From Apostichopus japonicus (Eukaryota > Echinodermata > Holothuroidea > Aspidochirotida > Stichopodidae): 64,000 nucleotides of DNA. The notes beneath the pieces are model-generated. The model saw only the letters and a program-made list of their open reading frames with translations. It did not search any database and had not been told where the DNA came from. Shown here piece after piece: positions 1 through 11,663 of this stretch (position 1 is the stretch's first letter; every line of letters begins with the position of its first letter). The DNA lies in contig NC_092567.1 in NCBI RefSeq assembly GCF_037975245.1, positions 15,369,876 to 15,433,875 on the forward strand. The letters run 5' to 3'. The position numbers and the translations under genes are program-made.

Positions 1-574
1 GGTATGAAACGATTCTCTAGGTTAAAATTTCAATTCTCTGAAAATGTTACATCGACAAAGCAACTAAGTTATGACTTTGATTGATTTCCTAATGAGATAT
101 AAATAACAACATGTTGAAGAATCTCTTTTGGTCCCTCGCAGCTATTTGGACCAACTTTACCAGAAAAGTGCTCTTGGAATGGCGAGACACCAATTTACAC
201 TGGATCAAGTATGGCCATAGAGTCCTGATATCATACACAGAGGATCTTAGTAAGAATGCCGTACGGGAGCTAGCCAGAATGATAATCTTTGGCGGAGAGA
301 TGGTACCGTTAGATTTCTTGCAGTGTACACTATTTACATTCCCATGGATATCAAGAAAACATTTAGATTTTGAGCCGCCGTTCCCGGAAGATCTAATGAA
401 ACGATACATAGATGAGGTGAACAACACATTATTGAGCAAAGGCGCGAGGCCGCTGCCTACATATCCGCCCACGTATTTGTGAGAAACAAACGTTTATCGC
501 TTCAACCAATGGAAATCCAGCTCTTCACTTACGTCACAGGATGCCTTACACGCGGTTGCACAATCTGTTGAATT
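1..574 (+). repeat. Segmental duplication, copy 1 (3' end of a sulfotransferase-like gene)
   Basis: About bases 6-574 match 31683-32309 nearly base for base, through the last intron, the last exon and the 3' flank. The second copy has a small insertion in the intron, a longer polypyrimidine tract before the acceptor, and an extra segment of about 45 bp in the 3' flank. The high identity of intron and flank shows recent duplication, not just coding conservation. Confidence 0.85.
142..482 (+). CDS. WSCD-like sulfotransferase, last exon only (gene 1, partial)
   Basis: This is the terminal coding exon of a gene whose other exons lie left of the window. The acceptor is CTCGCAG at 135-141; the exon enters in phase 1 and stops with TGA at 480-482. 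Its 341 nt equal the last exons of the three complete paralogues. The residues include the family's helix ISYTED...NAVRELARM, the KHLDFEPP segment and a C-terminus in PLPTYPPTYL. It is nearly identical to the last exon of gene 4. This part forms the C-terminal sulfotransferase helices; the PAPS-binding motifs would be in the missing exons. Whether the upstream part is intact cannot be seen. Confidence 0.85.
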
Positions 575-645
575 ATTTCTAACTAGGATACAACTTGTAT
601 GAATTCTGCTTAAGACGTTAATGTATAGCGGTTCACAAGATAATA

Positions 646-1012
646 CAAGGGCGTAGGAACCGGGGGGGGGGGCTGGGGGGCGCCAGTCCTCCCCCAGTGA
701 AAAATATGGGGGGGGCGGAAGTATCATTCCGCCCCCCGCTTCGCAAGTCAGAAAACCCTTTTTCATTTCCAAATGAGAAAAAAATCTCATTTGGAGCACC
801 AAATTGCATCTTAGTCCAGGTGAAAATGCAAAATTATTTACAAAATGGAGTGGGTGTTGAGTGTGCTATATTGCACCAAATTGCATCTGAGGCCACCTAG
901 AAATGCAAAAAATTTCCAAAGGGGAGGGGGACACCCCCTCCCCTTAGACACCTCCCCCAGGCCGGCCATCAGTCTTCATCCCCCCACTCAAAAGTACCTT
1001 CCTACGCCACTG
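646..1012. mobile_element. hAT-like non-autonomous element (MITE), 367 bp
   Basis: The ends are inverted repeats: CAAGGGCGTAGGAACC on the left, and the complement of the right end reads CAGTGGCGTAGGAAGG. A perfect 8-bp direct repeat, AGATAATA, flanks it at 638-645 and 1013-1020. Eight-base target duplications and CAGNGGCG-type ends are typical of hAT transposons. The interior is G- and C-run rich with no coding capacity. It inserted about 160 bp after the stop of gene 1 and is absent at the equivalent place after gene 4, so it postdates that duplication. Confidence 0.85.
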
Positions 1013-1020
1013 AGATAATA

Positions 1021-3330
1021 TGATACTACCGTCAAATCATATAGCTAGTATAGCTGTGACTAAGCACGATCTGCAGGTGTATCGTCCAATCACAATCCAA
1101 TACTTTACGGTCATCACAGATAATGCTATACAGAATGAGACCAAGAGCAGAAAATGTGACACAATTATTAACGTGTCCTACGTCGACATTTTCAATACAT
1201 AAAGCAGTAGGAATTCGTGACGTCATGTTTTCTTCACATAATGAATCGCATTACATATACTTATAGTGCGATTAAAACAAATCATAAAGTACCTCAAATA
1301 ATGTCTCAATTGACTTAGAACAAACGTGGTCTCCACTGGAACTCATTGTAAACACGTGACTCCTTTTCTGGTTAGCTGGTACAACCGAGGACATTGTCTT
1401 GTCATTAGAACTCAGTGTGACTTTAGTTAAGGGATGACTTAGGCAGAAGTTAGTCTTTATATGTCTCAGTCCAGAAAACAAAAATGAGCTCTTTATCGCT
1501 ATTCTGATTTTTGAGATATTCAGCATTCAAATATGCTAAATATTTGGAATGCTCTTTTAAGGCCAAATTTATGATGACGTCGGCTCCTCGGTTCATACCT
1601 TAATTACTTATTAAACCATTGTTTCATCAATTCTATTTACTCTACTAAAACAGTCTCTTTTAGATTCATATGAACAACAGAATAACTCTTGGATAACATT
1701 AAACACCATTTGTTCTTGCTAAATTTGTAAAAGGATTGTAAACCGGGTTATACTTGAGGCTATAAACCTCTAATGTATTCCTATGGATATTCTCTGTTAT
1801 ATATTTAAGGAACTGACACAAATGGGCTCAGTGTCGTAGACTAAGAAATCCAGCCACTTTAATTGTTAAGCATGCATGAGATGCTTAAAGGTTAATTTCT
1901 CATAGAATCATAAAGGGTGCACGGGTTAAGAAACAAAAACTGTTCATGTATTATATAGTCCTACGTTTTGATGCTTTTCTTTGTAATATAAGTAGATTTC
2001 AATAAATTTGTTTAATGGAAGTCGGTGCATTGTTTACAACTTGTAAACTGTCTTGCGTAATGATATTTACTCACAGTGATAAGAATTAGCAACTCCCTGG
2101 GTATGAGATACACATGCATTAAAGCATTACAACAAATATGATTGCCAAAATATATTGTATTCTTGAGACGTGATGATATCATACTTCACTGATCAGATTA
2201 AAAGCGCCCTCATATGAGCGACTGAATAATGTTTTTTGCTCACAAATATGCAAAATATGCAAATATGAGTGCTCTGAAGCGGGACATGACACTACAGTAT
2301 GGAAAAAAATTGTCCCAACTGGGTGTCGCTTAAGTGCGTCCTCTGTTTGTTGGTATTATCATTTCGGTGAGACCAGACTTCAAACGGTAATTTAATGCCT
2401 TCTGATTACCTGTTTTAGGGCACAATTAAACTAAATTGACCACGGCTTACCTGGACACTTTTGAATAAATCACGCATCACACATTCCATACAATGCCATG
2501 TAAGTACACTTAGTTGGATGTAAACAAAAAGTAATGAAAGGACTAAATTAATTAATTAAAAAACAATTAATAGTTACTCGACTGTGGAAACAGCAGCAAA
2601 CTTTTTTCTGTCGATCTCAATAGTACCTCTTGTTTAAGACATTCTATACACAAGGTGCCCCCTGATCCCCATGATTTTATCATGGGAGGCGGGGGAGGGG
2701 GGATAAATCCCCCAGAAATACATGTTTGCGCCCCTCTAAGTGGGTGTGATGTTTTATTGGATCGGGGTGGACAGGTCTGAGACGTGCGGCAAAGAGAAGG
2801 GGGGGGGGAGGAGGGTGGATGTTCATGTCATGTTCATGTCTGTGGGATACGTTTAAAATACGTTCGTCCTAGTTTTAACATGCATTTTCCATTGAACGTA
2901 TGCGTACTTATCGTGTAGTCCTATAGCCTACTGTTGGTGCCATTGGCGCATATTACTGATGAATATTACCTCTATTATGGGTTGAATTCTGTTTGTTCAA
3001 CCAGCCATGTATTTAACTGAATAACCCTATACACAAAATAAGTAAACCCAATTATATATATATCTCTCTCTATAAGTATTTGCTTTATGATTTCAGTTTC
3101 GTGAAACAGTTGAATGAGTTTGCGAATCCTTTCAAAGCTCGATTTATTAATTAAAATGCGGTATTTGCACGACTCACACGGACACACTGAATAACACAGT
3201 GACGGTACCCTTTTGGCTTTACAAGCACCAACAAGAAACGGCTTATTGAGGACAACGGTTAATTTCAATCTGTACTGTAAGTGTTGCAATGTTATCATTA
3301 TTTACTTTTTACTGCACTTACGTTACACTT
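1021..3330. other. Intergenic, no gene recognised
   Basis: No reading frame of recognisable family and no splice-consistent exon was found. It is AT-rich unique-looking sequence, with G runs at about 2690-2815. The stretch around 1840-1885 (AATCCAGCCACTTTAATTG) is the reverse complement of a short dispersed repeat also seen near 18630 and 37960. Confidence 0.5.
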
Positions 3331-3334
3331 TATA

Positions 3335-3704
3335 AAAGCATTTTAGACTCGCTCCAAACCGCGTGCCGCACTCTGAAAAAGCTAACTTTCCGTTGCTTGC
3401 AGAAGAAATTTTCTGCTTGTCGCTACAAAATGCAGACAGTAATGAAACGTGGTAGGCCTACCTTGTTATCTTTAGCTGGACCTGAGATGTCAATCGCTGT
3501 ATCGTTTATACACTGTGCTGTGGGTATTGACCGCAGCTGTATGAACTGACTGTACACTAGTGTCTAATTACAGAAGGTAGCAAGCTGTGTGCGTATTTCT
3601 GGATCGATGGTGGTGTCTAACACTTCTGTTACACCTCATTCGAAACTAAGTCTGATTACCGGCATTAGACGTTTCATTTTTTGCGCGAGTCTTCACACCC
3701 TTTA
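3335..3704 (+). mobile_element. TTAA-type MITE family A, copy 1 (degraded left end)
   Basis: This is one of four copies of a roughly 370-bp element (others 15145-15518, 45485-45853, 53187-53559). Intact copies start TTTAAAGGCATTGAAGACTC and end GAGTCTTCAGACCCTTTAA, so they have inverted ends inside a TTAA palindrome. Shared interior landmarks are TTATCTTTAGCTGGACCTG and CATTAGACGTTT. No transposase is encoded. In this copy the left terminus is eroded. Confidence 0.75.
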
Positions 3705-4212
3705 ACGCAGCAGTGAAACATGCCAACAAATTGCTGCCGGGTTACTGGGCCAGGTATAGACCGTCATCGGCCACCAATGACATCCTATGTCTGAAATAAT
3801 ATTAAAAAAAAACAGGGGAGAGTGGGAGGGCACATTTTTCTCGATGATCTCTGTCGAACAAAAAGCTGTATTGAGACTATACGCGATTATTTTTTCCGTA
3901 GGCCTGTACTCACTTTCTTAAAACAAATAGATGGTTTCATCAGAAAGTCGTGGCACCGGTATGAAGTAGGATTGGCATGAAAGTACACTAAGATTGAAAC
4001 ATACGAAGATTACTGTGAATCTGTGTAGCTCGTGTTTCTCCGATCCAAATGAATTTTACGGGACTGCCCAGTGTCATGAATCAACCAATCAGCATATTCA
4101 TGTCTCGATATAGAGAGGAACATACATATTGTATAGAGTATGAAATGATTAATGATTGGTGCTAAAAAGGTATGATTCTATGTATGCTTCCATGTACACA
4201 AAACTTCACAAT

Positions 4213-4277
4213 GTCTCCGTATATATTTATATATATATATATATATATAAATGAAAATCGTAATGAGTTGGAAAATC

Positions 4278-4333
<56 letters not shown>
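4213..4333. repeat. (TA)n microsatellite, interrupted
   Basis: Two TA tracts flank a non-repetitive core containing ATGAAAATCGTAAT. The same core flanked by TA tracts occurs inverted at about 14137-14155 in the intron of gene 3, so core and tracts seem to move or duplicate together. Confidence 0.9.
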
Positions 4334-4341
<8 letters not shown>

Positions 4342-4747
4342 TATGTATGCATACCAAAAGCCATCTATGTAATATGCACCTATGTATGGCATCTGTGCTT
4401 CCATGTATTACTATACTCATAGATAGATATAGGCTCTGTATATCACATTGGTATAAATCACTTACATAATCGAATCAGAAATTTCAAATGAAGATATTAT
4501 GTTTGTCTATTCTTCATTTTTTAACATGATTGTTGACTAGTTTGATTTGCCTTGTCATTTTCTTTTAATGACCAACTGTATCCCAAAATTATGTTGTTTC
4601 TGGTAACGATAGATGCTAAACCTTATACACACAGATATTTTTTTTCGTTTTTTCTTACGTGCAATATAATCCATTTTTCTTACCTCGTTATTGTTTGTTG
4701 ATACGTATTTTTTGGCAGGTGGGAGCTGGAATACATCGGCACACACA

Positions 4748-7700
4748 ATGACGAAAGTTACAGTTATGGTTGTAGCTATAGTAGTGTCAACGATGTTCTT
4801 AATTTATGCATATATAAATAGGATTTGTCCAATTGAGAGAGAATATCTCCAAAACCCAGGCGGAAGCAACAAAAGATGGAGGGCAGATCAAAACATACAG
4901 ATGGACCAATCACCGACCACTTTTAAAGAGCTAAACCTACTAGCGGAAGGTATGCAAATATTTTATTTACATTAAACAAAAAATATCAACAGATAAATTT
5001 CTCATTTGGTAAATTCAACAAGCTTCAAAATTTTGCTGATAATATATTTCGCACTTGTCAAGCCTGTTAAATGAGTCGGATGGTTCCTAGCTGAAATGCA
5101 TATAATCTATGAATATTCATTTTTAAACTACGGTTAATGAACACTTTTTGCGATTTGTTCTAGTGTATCGACAATTTCCACCCTCTTTAAGTACCTCAAC
5201 TCAAATTAAATTTATAACATAATATAAAAGATAACCTCATATATTTGTTTCATTAAAACGGATGGTCATTCATATACGTGTTAGCAATTCTCGAATCTGA
5301 TTGGCCCGTTGTCGTCAGCTGACCGTGCATTAACCTATGGATAATGCACGGTAATCTCACCGGCGGATTAATATAAAAAACACAAGTGTCTCGGCAAGCT
5401 TAATCCCATAGCTAGCTGCCTAAGCACAGCTAAATTCAAAGCAAGCGAATTATAGAACTTCTGTGCAACGAATCAGATCAACTATGGTATATTAGCAAGC
5501 CCCCTCGGTGTAAACACCCCTTCCTGCTTATAGGCACATAATTGTCTGTTCTGTATCGATTTTGTTACATAATCATCGGATGAGCCTACATATAATATTC
5601 TGTTTTGCCAGGTTTAAAGAACAAATCTGATTATAAGTCTAACCAATATGAAGTTTACTAATTGTCTCATTTCAGCCGTTGTTACTTATCACGGAAATAT
5701 TGTGGATGTGAATGTTGATAAGTATATAGAAAACTACAAACACACGACATTCGGTAAGTAACACAATACGTTACTATTCTAATATAGAGCTCACTACAAT
5801 AGTACCACTGAATGCTACTAAATAAAACCCACAGGAATAGGCTGGAACTATTTTATTACATTAAATATAGACCTACATGATATTAGTATAAAGATATATG
5901 ACAGACTTATTGATTCAGTGTATGTAATACGTTACTATATATGCTACTAAATCAACCCACAGGAATTAGTTGGAACTATTTTATTCACACAAAATATAGA
6001 CCTACAGGATATTATAATAAAGAATTGACTTATTGATTCAGTATATGTTATACCTTGTAACATAGGCTACTAAATCAACCTACAGGAATTGGTTGGAACT
6101 ATTTTATTCACACAATATATATATACCTACAGGATATTATAATAAAGAATAGACTTATTGATTCAGTATATGTTTTATCTTATTACATTGGCTACAAAAT
6201 CAACCTATACAGGAATTGGTTGAAACTATTTTATTTCACAATATATATTCCTACAGGATATTATGATAAAGGACAGATCTATTGATTCAAATATTTTGGC
6301 GACCCTCCATTCCAATGAAAAAGAAAAGGGTCACGACCCCCAATTTAAATACCAGGGGATCGTTTATCAAGCTTTGATCATGTGCAGTATTTATAGTGTA
6401 GATTCTATACCCTTCTGAATGGAATATAGTGATTGCCATGCCGACCGTTCACTTGACCTTTGACCGTCATAATCACTAGATTAAAATCTCAATGTATAGA
6501 ACTGGGTTTGAGAGCGGTTCATTGGTTTCTGTGCCCGGGCTCTATCTCGGGTGACCTTCGTTAAACAAAAAAATAGTTATAATATTATAATTTTTATATT
6601 TAATATATTTATCAACAGATATACTAGCTTGCTTTGATGACAAAAACAGAGAGCCTGTCACGATACCCGCATCACTTCCGATAATCCCGATTATCGCTTC
6701 TGCTCGGTCGGGTAACCGATTTATCAGAACATGTCTTAAGGATATAGCCGAAGAAAACATACTGGCCTTTAACAGAGGTAATTGTATGAAGTCTTTATTA
6801 AGCCCTAAATCAGCTTCAACAAATTCTTGAAGGTAAAAACGGAGGAAAACAAATATTCAGGTTTGGATGTGTACGTGTGCGTTTGTTTTGTATTTTGACC
6901 GAGGACTTGAACAAAAGAATATCAGGTCCTCGGTTGTGATTTCTAAAGAATCACCACGTCCTCGGAAGAATTCTATTGTATGGGGTATTGTTAAGGTTAG
7001 GGTACGTGGATTTGAACAATGGAAAATACAATGGGGTCCTCGGTCTGAATGTAATACAATCATGTTTGTGTATGTATGTATGTCTGTATGTATGTATGTA
7101 TGGATGGATGGATAAATGGATAGATGGATGGATGGATCGATTCGTGGATGGGTGGATGGATGGGTGGATGGATGGGTGGATGGATGGGTGGATGGATGGG
7201 TGGATGGATGGGTGGATGGATGGGTGAATAGATGTGTGGATGGGTGGACGGATGGATTGATGGATGGATGGATGGATGGATGGATCGATCATTACATACA
7301 ACCGTCGAATCACAGATAATCGTACGTAGCATAAACAAAAATCGTACTATCTCTTTCCCAATTTTTATGTTTTGCTTTATTCATGATATTCTCTAGCACA
7401 TGGAACGTCTTTGGGTAAGCATGGACCAACCATTAGATTACAGGTTCACGACGATGATACGATTTCACAGCATAAAGAGGGCGCTATACTCTTGATCCGT
7501 AATCCACGTGACGTCATCATTTCCGATTTCTTTCATCATCACTGCGTCTTATCGAACCAAGAAGTGGTGATTGTCACAGAATGGATACGAAACAAAACTG
7601 GTAAATAATTTAGCTGTTTTTTTTTTCTTTTATGAAATCTGGGCAAGTTTTTTGAAAGAGGGTTTCCCAGCATGCATTGGCTCTAGTCATGAGGTAAATG

Positions 7701-8468
7701 GAAGTTATGAACTTAACCAAAACCGCGTCGCTTTTTAATGAAGTCCGTTATGCATACATCATTTACTCCCCGCAATGACTCCTTGCCAATACCAATTCAT
7801 CGGTGCTATGTTCCGATTAATATATTTGCGCACTCGTTTTCCGGCTTATTTGATATTACCTTACCATTCCTATAGCCTATCACAAATTGCCTTCAGCTCT
7901 GATACCGGTACATTTTCAGTCGCGCAGTTCTATTGTAGTTTATCATTATATTATTATACAGTTAGTGTACAATTCACTTTGTCAATTTGTCCATATTATT
8001 CGCCAAAAGATTGACGTTTCCCAAATGTTTCTAATATTAAGCAGCCATGTTTAATACATATACGAGACTCTTTTTTTAAAAGATAATTTCGATTAATTCT
8101 GATTAATATCCTGTCTTATAACAACAGCTACTTGGACGGATTGGATTGACAAAAGCATCGACCAATGGAAAACAATTTATTTAGACTGGCTGGAGAAATC
8201 GGAAAGGATATTGATAGTCTATTCGGAGGATGTAGCCAAATCGCCTATCAGAGAATTTGCCAGAATGTTAGTTTTCCTAAACCAAACAGTTTCACTCGAG
8301 CAGATACAATGTGGTTATGCTCAAAACCAATGGGATCCATATCGGTATTTAGACTTTGAACCGCACTTGCCGCAAGAGCTCCTTCAACCCGCTATCGATA
8401 TCTTAAATAAGGCTCTCACTGATAAAGGAGCAAGCCCGCTGCCGACCTATGCCAACACATATCTCTAG
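4748..8468 (+). CDS. WSCD-like (sialate:O-sulfotransferase-like) type II membrane sulfotransferase, gene 2
   Basis: Coding exons are 4748-4949, 5676-5753, 6619-6777, 7397-7600 and 8128-8468. All junctions are GT-AG and all introns phase 1; the sum is 984 nt, 327 residues. A 5'-UTR exon boundary (TTTGGCAG) precedes the start at 4719. Residues 5-22 are a hydrophobic signal-anchor, predicting a Golgi type II protein. The 5'-phosphosulfate loop is at about 120-128 and the 3'-phosphate motif is RNPRDVIIS (Arg181, Ser189, spacing 8 as in PAPS sulfotransferases). C-terminal [15 protein letters not shown] matches the WSCD sulfotransferase domain; no WSC domain is present. Odd point: the phosphosulfate loop reads ASARSGNR where the paralogues have SYPRSGNR or SFPRSGNR, so the aromatic-proline pair is lost and activity is uncertain. 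Sulfuryl transfer from PAPS is family knowledge; the acceptor is unknown. Confidence 0.88.
5270..5380 (+). repeat. Short dispersed hairpin element, copy 1
   Basis: It contains a strong hairpin, ACCGTGCATTA ... TAATGCACGGT, around a CCTATGG loop, next to TCTGATTGGCCCGTTGTCGT. The same arrangement occurs inverted at about 56950-57055. It lies in intron 1 of gene 2. Confidence 0.65.
5814..6300 (+). repeat. Tandem repeat, about 125-bp unit, 4 copies
   Basis: The units start GCTACTAAATCAACC at about 5814, 5943, 6066 and 6191 (spacings 129, 123, 125) and share CACAGGAATTGGTTGGAACT and TTATTGATTCAGTATATGT. They fill most of intron 2 of gene 2. The units are diverged and the last is shortened. Confidence 0.85.
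6893..7050. mobile_element. Small fold-back element with GTCCTCGG motifs
   Basis: The left end reads TTGACCGAGGACTTGAAC; the complement of the right end reads TTCAGACCGAGGACCCC. Two more GTCCTCGG copies lie inside, next to a smaller inverted repeat (TGATTTCTAAAGAATCA). It is in intron 3 of gene 2. The class is unknown and the boundaries are approximate. Confidence 0.5.
7070..7290 (+). repeat. (GTAT)n then (GGATGGATGGGT)n array
   Basis: A short GTAT tract grades into GGAT units in which every third unit is GGGT, giving a 12-bp higher-order period, then returns to plain GGAT. It is in intron 3 of gene 2. Confidence 0.95.
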
Positions 8469-8481
8469 GAACCCAAGGCTA

Positions 8482-8903
8482 GGGATGGTTACATCTCTAT
8501 GTTCCGACGTCTCTATGTACCGAGGTCTCTATGTTCCGACAAAAAGAAATAATTCGGGACAATTTTTGTTTATCAAAAAAATCGTTTGTACCAAGAAAAC
8601 AAGTTTTCAAACATTTTTCATGGACTCAATTTTGTTGTTGATTGTGGCCGACACATTTTTTGACCAATTTTTTTGGGGACCAAAATCCCCCTCCCCCCAA
8701 AGAGACTTGTGATCCAAAATTTGTTGTGACCCACACAGTGCTTTTTTGTTTGGTCCGAAAAAATGTTGGTCCCAAGAAATTGGGGTTACAAAACTACTTT
8801 TCTTGGTACAAACAAATTTTTTGGATAAAAAAATTGCTCCGATTTGTTTCTTTTTGTCCGAACCTAGAGACGTCGGAACTTAGGGATGTCACCCTAGGGA
8901 TGA
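8482..8903. mobile_element. Fold-back element with long subterminal inverted repeats
   Basis: The left side has TCTCTATGTTCCGAC repeated with variants (TCTCTATGTACCGAGG), then GACAAAAAGAAA. The right side carries the inverse, TTTCTTTTTGTCCGAACC, then GAGACGTCGGAACTTAGGG. The interior is T-rich and non-coding. It begins about 14 bp after the stop of gene 2, so it probably forms part of that gene's 3' UTR or replaced its polyadenylation region. Confidence 0.7.
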
Positions 8904-9476
8904 AAGGTGGAAGTTATTCGTAGGGGAGGGGTTGGAGGCTTCTTCATAATTAGTCCGGCAGAAGTTTTCTTCTTAGAAAGTGAAAGTCTCAGAGGGGATG
9001 AACATCACTGATGATTTTATTCTTGTAAATAGTCAAACTAAAACTCTCGCCAAATCAACCGTCACCTCTATTTCTCAATTTAAGAATTCTCTCTGTCTGT
9101 GCCCTTTATCGTGATCAAGTTTTGTATTTTTCTTGTCTTGTATTGTTTCATGTTTAACCGGATATATGGCTCCATTCCAAATCCTTTTAATCATTTTTGC
9201 TTTGCTTTTCGACGTGTGTACTCTCATTCCCATGCACAGCACTTTTTCTATCATCTCTTATAGGCCTACCTCTTCTCTAGCACAACATTCGCTATACTTG
9301 ACCGAGCCTCTTGAACTCCATTACTACTCACATTCAGTACCGTAATTCTTTTTTTCCCCTATACGAGCAAACCTTTAAACATTACTTCATTAACAACTAT
9401 GTATAATTGGCAGGCTCCATTCTTTCTTCTTTCGTCTCTCTTCTATAACTACTTTGCTTCGGTTACCAGTGGCGGA

Positions 9477-9903
9477 GCGTCCATACAATCTGTGGGGGGG
9501 GGGGGCGGCCCCCCCCCTGACGGACTCAAATGGACTGCTGGCGACCTTTTCAGCTTTTTACCACTTTTTACTTATTCGCGATTATTGACTTTTTTATTGC
9601 GCTCTGATCTACCTATTGACATTTTCACAATTTGCTGGTGTAATTTTCTGACAAAATGCTCTAACGGCCGTCTTTAATTTATCGGCACTTCCGTTGTACG
9701 AAACTATTTCCAAGAACTGTACGTTTATCTGCAAATAAGAAAGGCCCGGAAAGGGTCATTTCCGGCGATCTAGGGAGTATCTTTACTCAAAAAATGTCTG
9801 TACGCTCCGCGCCAACCTGTGGTAGCGCTCCGTTTAGATAGTGTCGAAAGCGCCCCTACAGACCATTATCGCCCCCTGACCAATACCCATAGCTCCGCCA
9901 CTG
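9477..9903. mobile_element. hAT-like non-autonomous element, 427 bp
   Basis: Termini are CAGTGGCGGAGC and its inverse GCTCCGCCACTG. A perfect 8-bp target duplication, TCGGTTAC, lies at 9469-9476 and 9904-9911. A truncated inverted copy is at about 35400-35746. It is non-coding, with G and C homopolymer runs near the left end. Confidence 0.88.
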
Positions 9904-9911
9904 TCGGTTAC

Positions 9912-10744
9912 TACTATTATTATTTGTTTATTGATATTGTCTCCTTTGTTTGTCTCCTATAAATATGTAAAAGAGAGTTCATGCCTATAAGCTCACCTAA
10001 GCCTCGTTAGAGTGTCTTCTAAGTCTATTTGATATATTATACTACTTGAATGTTATTTTGTTTTTAAATGACCGATTTTGACTTAATTTCAATAAACGTG
10101 TTATAAAATTAACAGAAACTCAAATACCTTTTAGTCTGAAGTTATCATTCGATTGTGTTCTGTATTGCTTTGAGGAGCTTACTTAAACAGGGACGTTCCA
10201 TTGACTGAAATTTAATACAATGGTACAACCCTTAATCAGACGGAATCAGAAGTTGGAGAAAAATAGAGGGCGTCTGACATTAATTGCTTGGCTGGATTCA
10301 TTGTGTAGCCCCTTTAACAAACTTGCTGGGAATTCTCTTTACCTTAGAACCATATCCTCATAGCATTTTGAAAGGCGAAGAGGCGAATCTTTCAAATTTG
10401 GTCAAAAGATCGAGTAATAATACTAATAACAGCTAAGTAAACATTCCAAAATGTATCACTTTCCAAGAATAAATCAATAAGAATATATAATACAAGAATA
10501 TCAGCCATGATAACGTGACGTCATAGACACGCTGCTCTGATCAACTTGCTGAAGAAAGGGAGAGTTTAGAGAAAAACATAATGCGACGAAATTTTTAACT
10601 ATACAACGTACACTATTGTTCTCTTTAAGACAATTCTTCCATTGACTGCCTCACGGGTATCCATATTAGATGGTCTGTTTGCTTAAAAAAAGGCAGCCCA
10701 GCCACTTGAATTGATCAACATTGAGTTGAAGTTAAGGGTCGTTT

Positions 10745-10819
<75 letters not shown>

Positions 10820-11085
10820 TGGAGTAGAGCCTATACATACAAATGGAGTTGAAAGTCATGTTTTTGATGAGTTATTACAACATAATGGACAATGAAAATA
10901 ACTTTAATATTTAGACCTGCACCGAGTACCTTACGTCATCAATAATTGAGATTTGGGGTTTATAATTTGAATATCTTGAAAATTAATAAATGTTAAATAG
11001 GGTTTGATCCTAGCAAAAATATCTTGAATTACTTACTTAAGCAAAAACTGACAAAAGAAACATTGAAAAGAGAATGGTTCACGTA
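9912..11085. other. Intergenic, convergent to gene 3; contains a long TA tract
   Basis: No exon was recognised. A TA microsatellite is at 10749-10817. The flank at 10830-10990 (GTTTTTGATGAGTTATTA, then AATATCTTGAAAATTAATAAA) resembles 48295-48480 and appears to be an old dispersed repeat. Confidence 0.5.
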
Positions 11086-11194
11086 TTAGTTATCTATAGG
11101 GAGAGGTACATGTTTTGGTAAGAAAACGTCTAAAATGTAATACGAACTATATTCCGATGCGTAAGTCAAAAGGGTGTAGACATTATGGGATGGA

Positions 11195-11243
11195 GTGTGT
11201 GTGTGTGGGTGTGTGTGTGTGTGTGTGTGTGTGGGGGGGGGGG
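11195..11243 (+). repeat. (GT)n and poly-G tract
   Basis: A short GT dinucleotide run (11195-11233) is followed by about ten G, in the region downstream of gene 3. Confidence 0.9.
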
Positions 11244-11439
11244 AGGTGATACGGATTATGCTATAGCATATCAAGTAGAAATTTATCAACTCTGAATAAT
11301 AAAGAACACGCAACACTGATTTCAATGTAAGAAAACAAAACAAAACAAAACAAAAAGAACACCAATCTTCTTGAGCTCATGAGTTCTTGAAACAATTAAT
11401 CTTGTCTAAGTGAAATAACACAAGCTCTCCCCATCCCTC

Positions 11440-11605
11440 GCCTGCCCTGCCCTGCCCTGCCCTGCCCTGCCTTGCCCTGCCCTGCCCTGCCCTGCCCTGC
11501 CCTGCCCTGCCCTGCCCTGCCCTGCCCTGCCCTGCCCTGCCCTGCCCTGCCCTGCCCTGCCCTGCTCTGCCCTGCCCTGCCATGCCCTGCCCTGCCCTGC
11601 CCTCC
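11440..11605 (+). repeat. (CCCTG)n pentanucleotide array, about 33 copies
   Basis: Nearly perfect CCCTG units with rare substitutions (CCTTG, CTCTG, CATGC). It ends about 60 bp beyond the stop codon of gene 3, so in the transcript it would be a (CAGGG)n run in the 3' UTR. It is open in all three minus frames, which creates false reading frames. Confidence 0.95.
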
Positions 11606-11663
11606 CTCCCCTATGAATAAATCGATCAGTGAATAAATGCGCCATTTCCTTCTAGCTCGACTC

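Noticed and set aside
7060-7319. Asp-Gly-Trp and His-Pro-Ser repeat frames
   Set aside because: Translation of the GGAT/GGGT array in an intron of gene 2.
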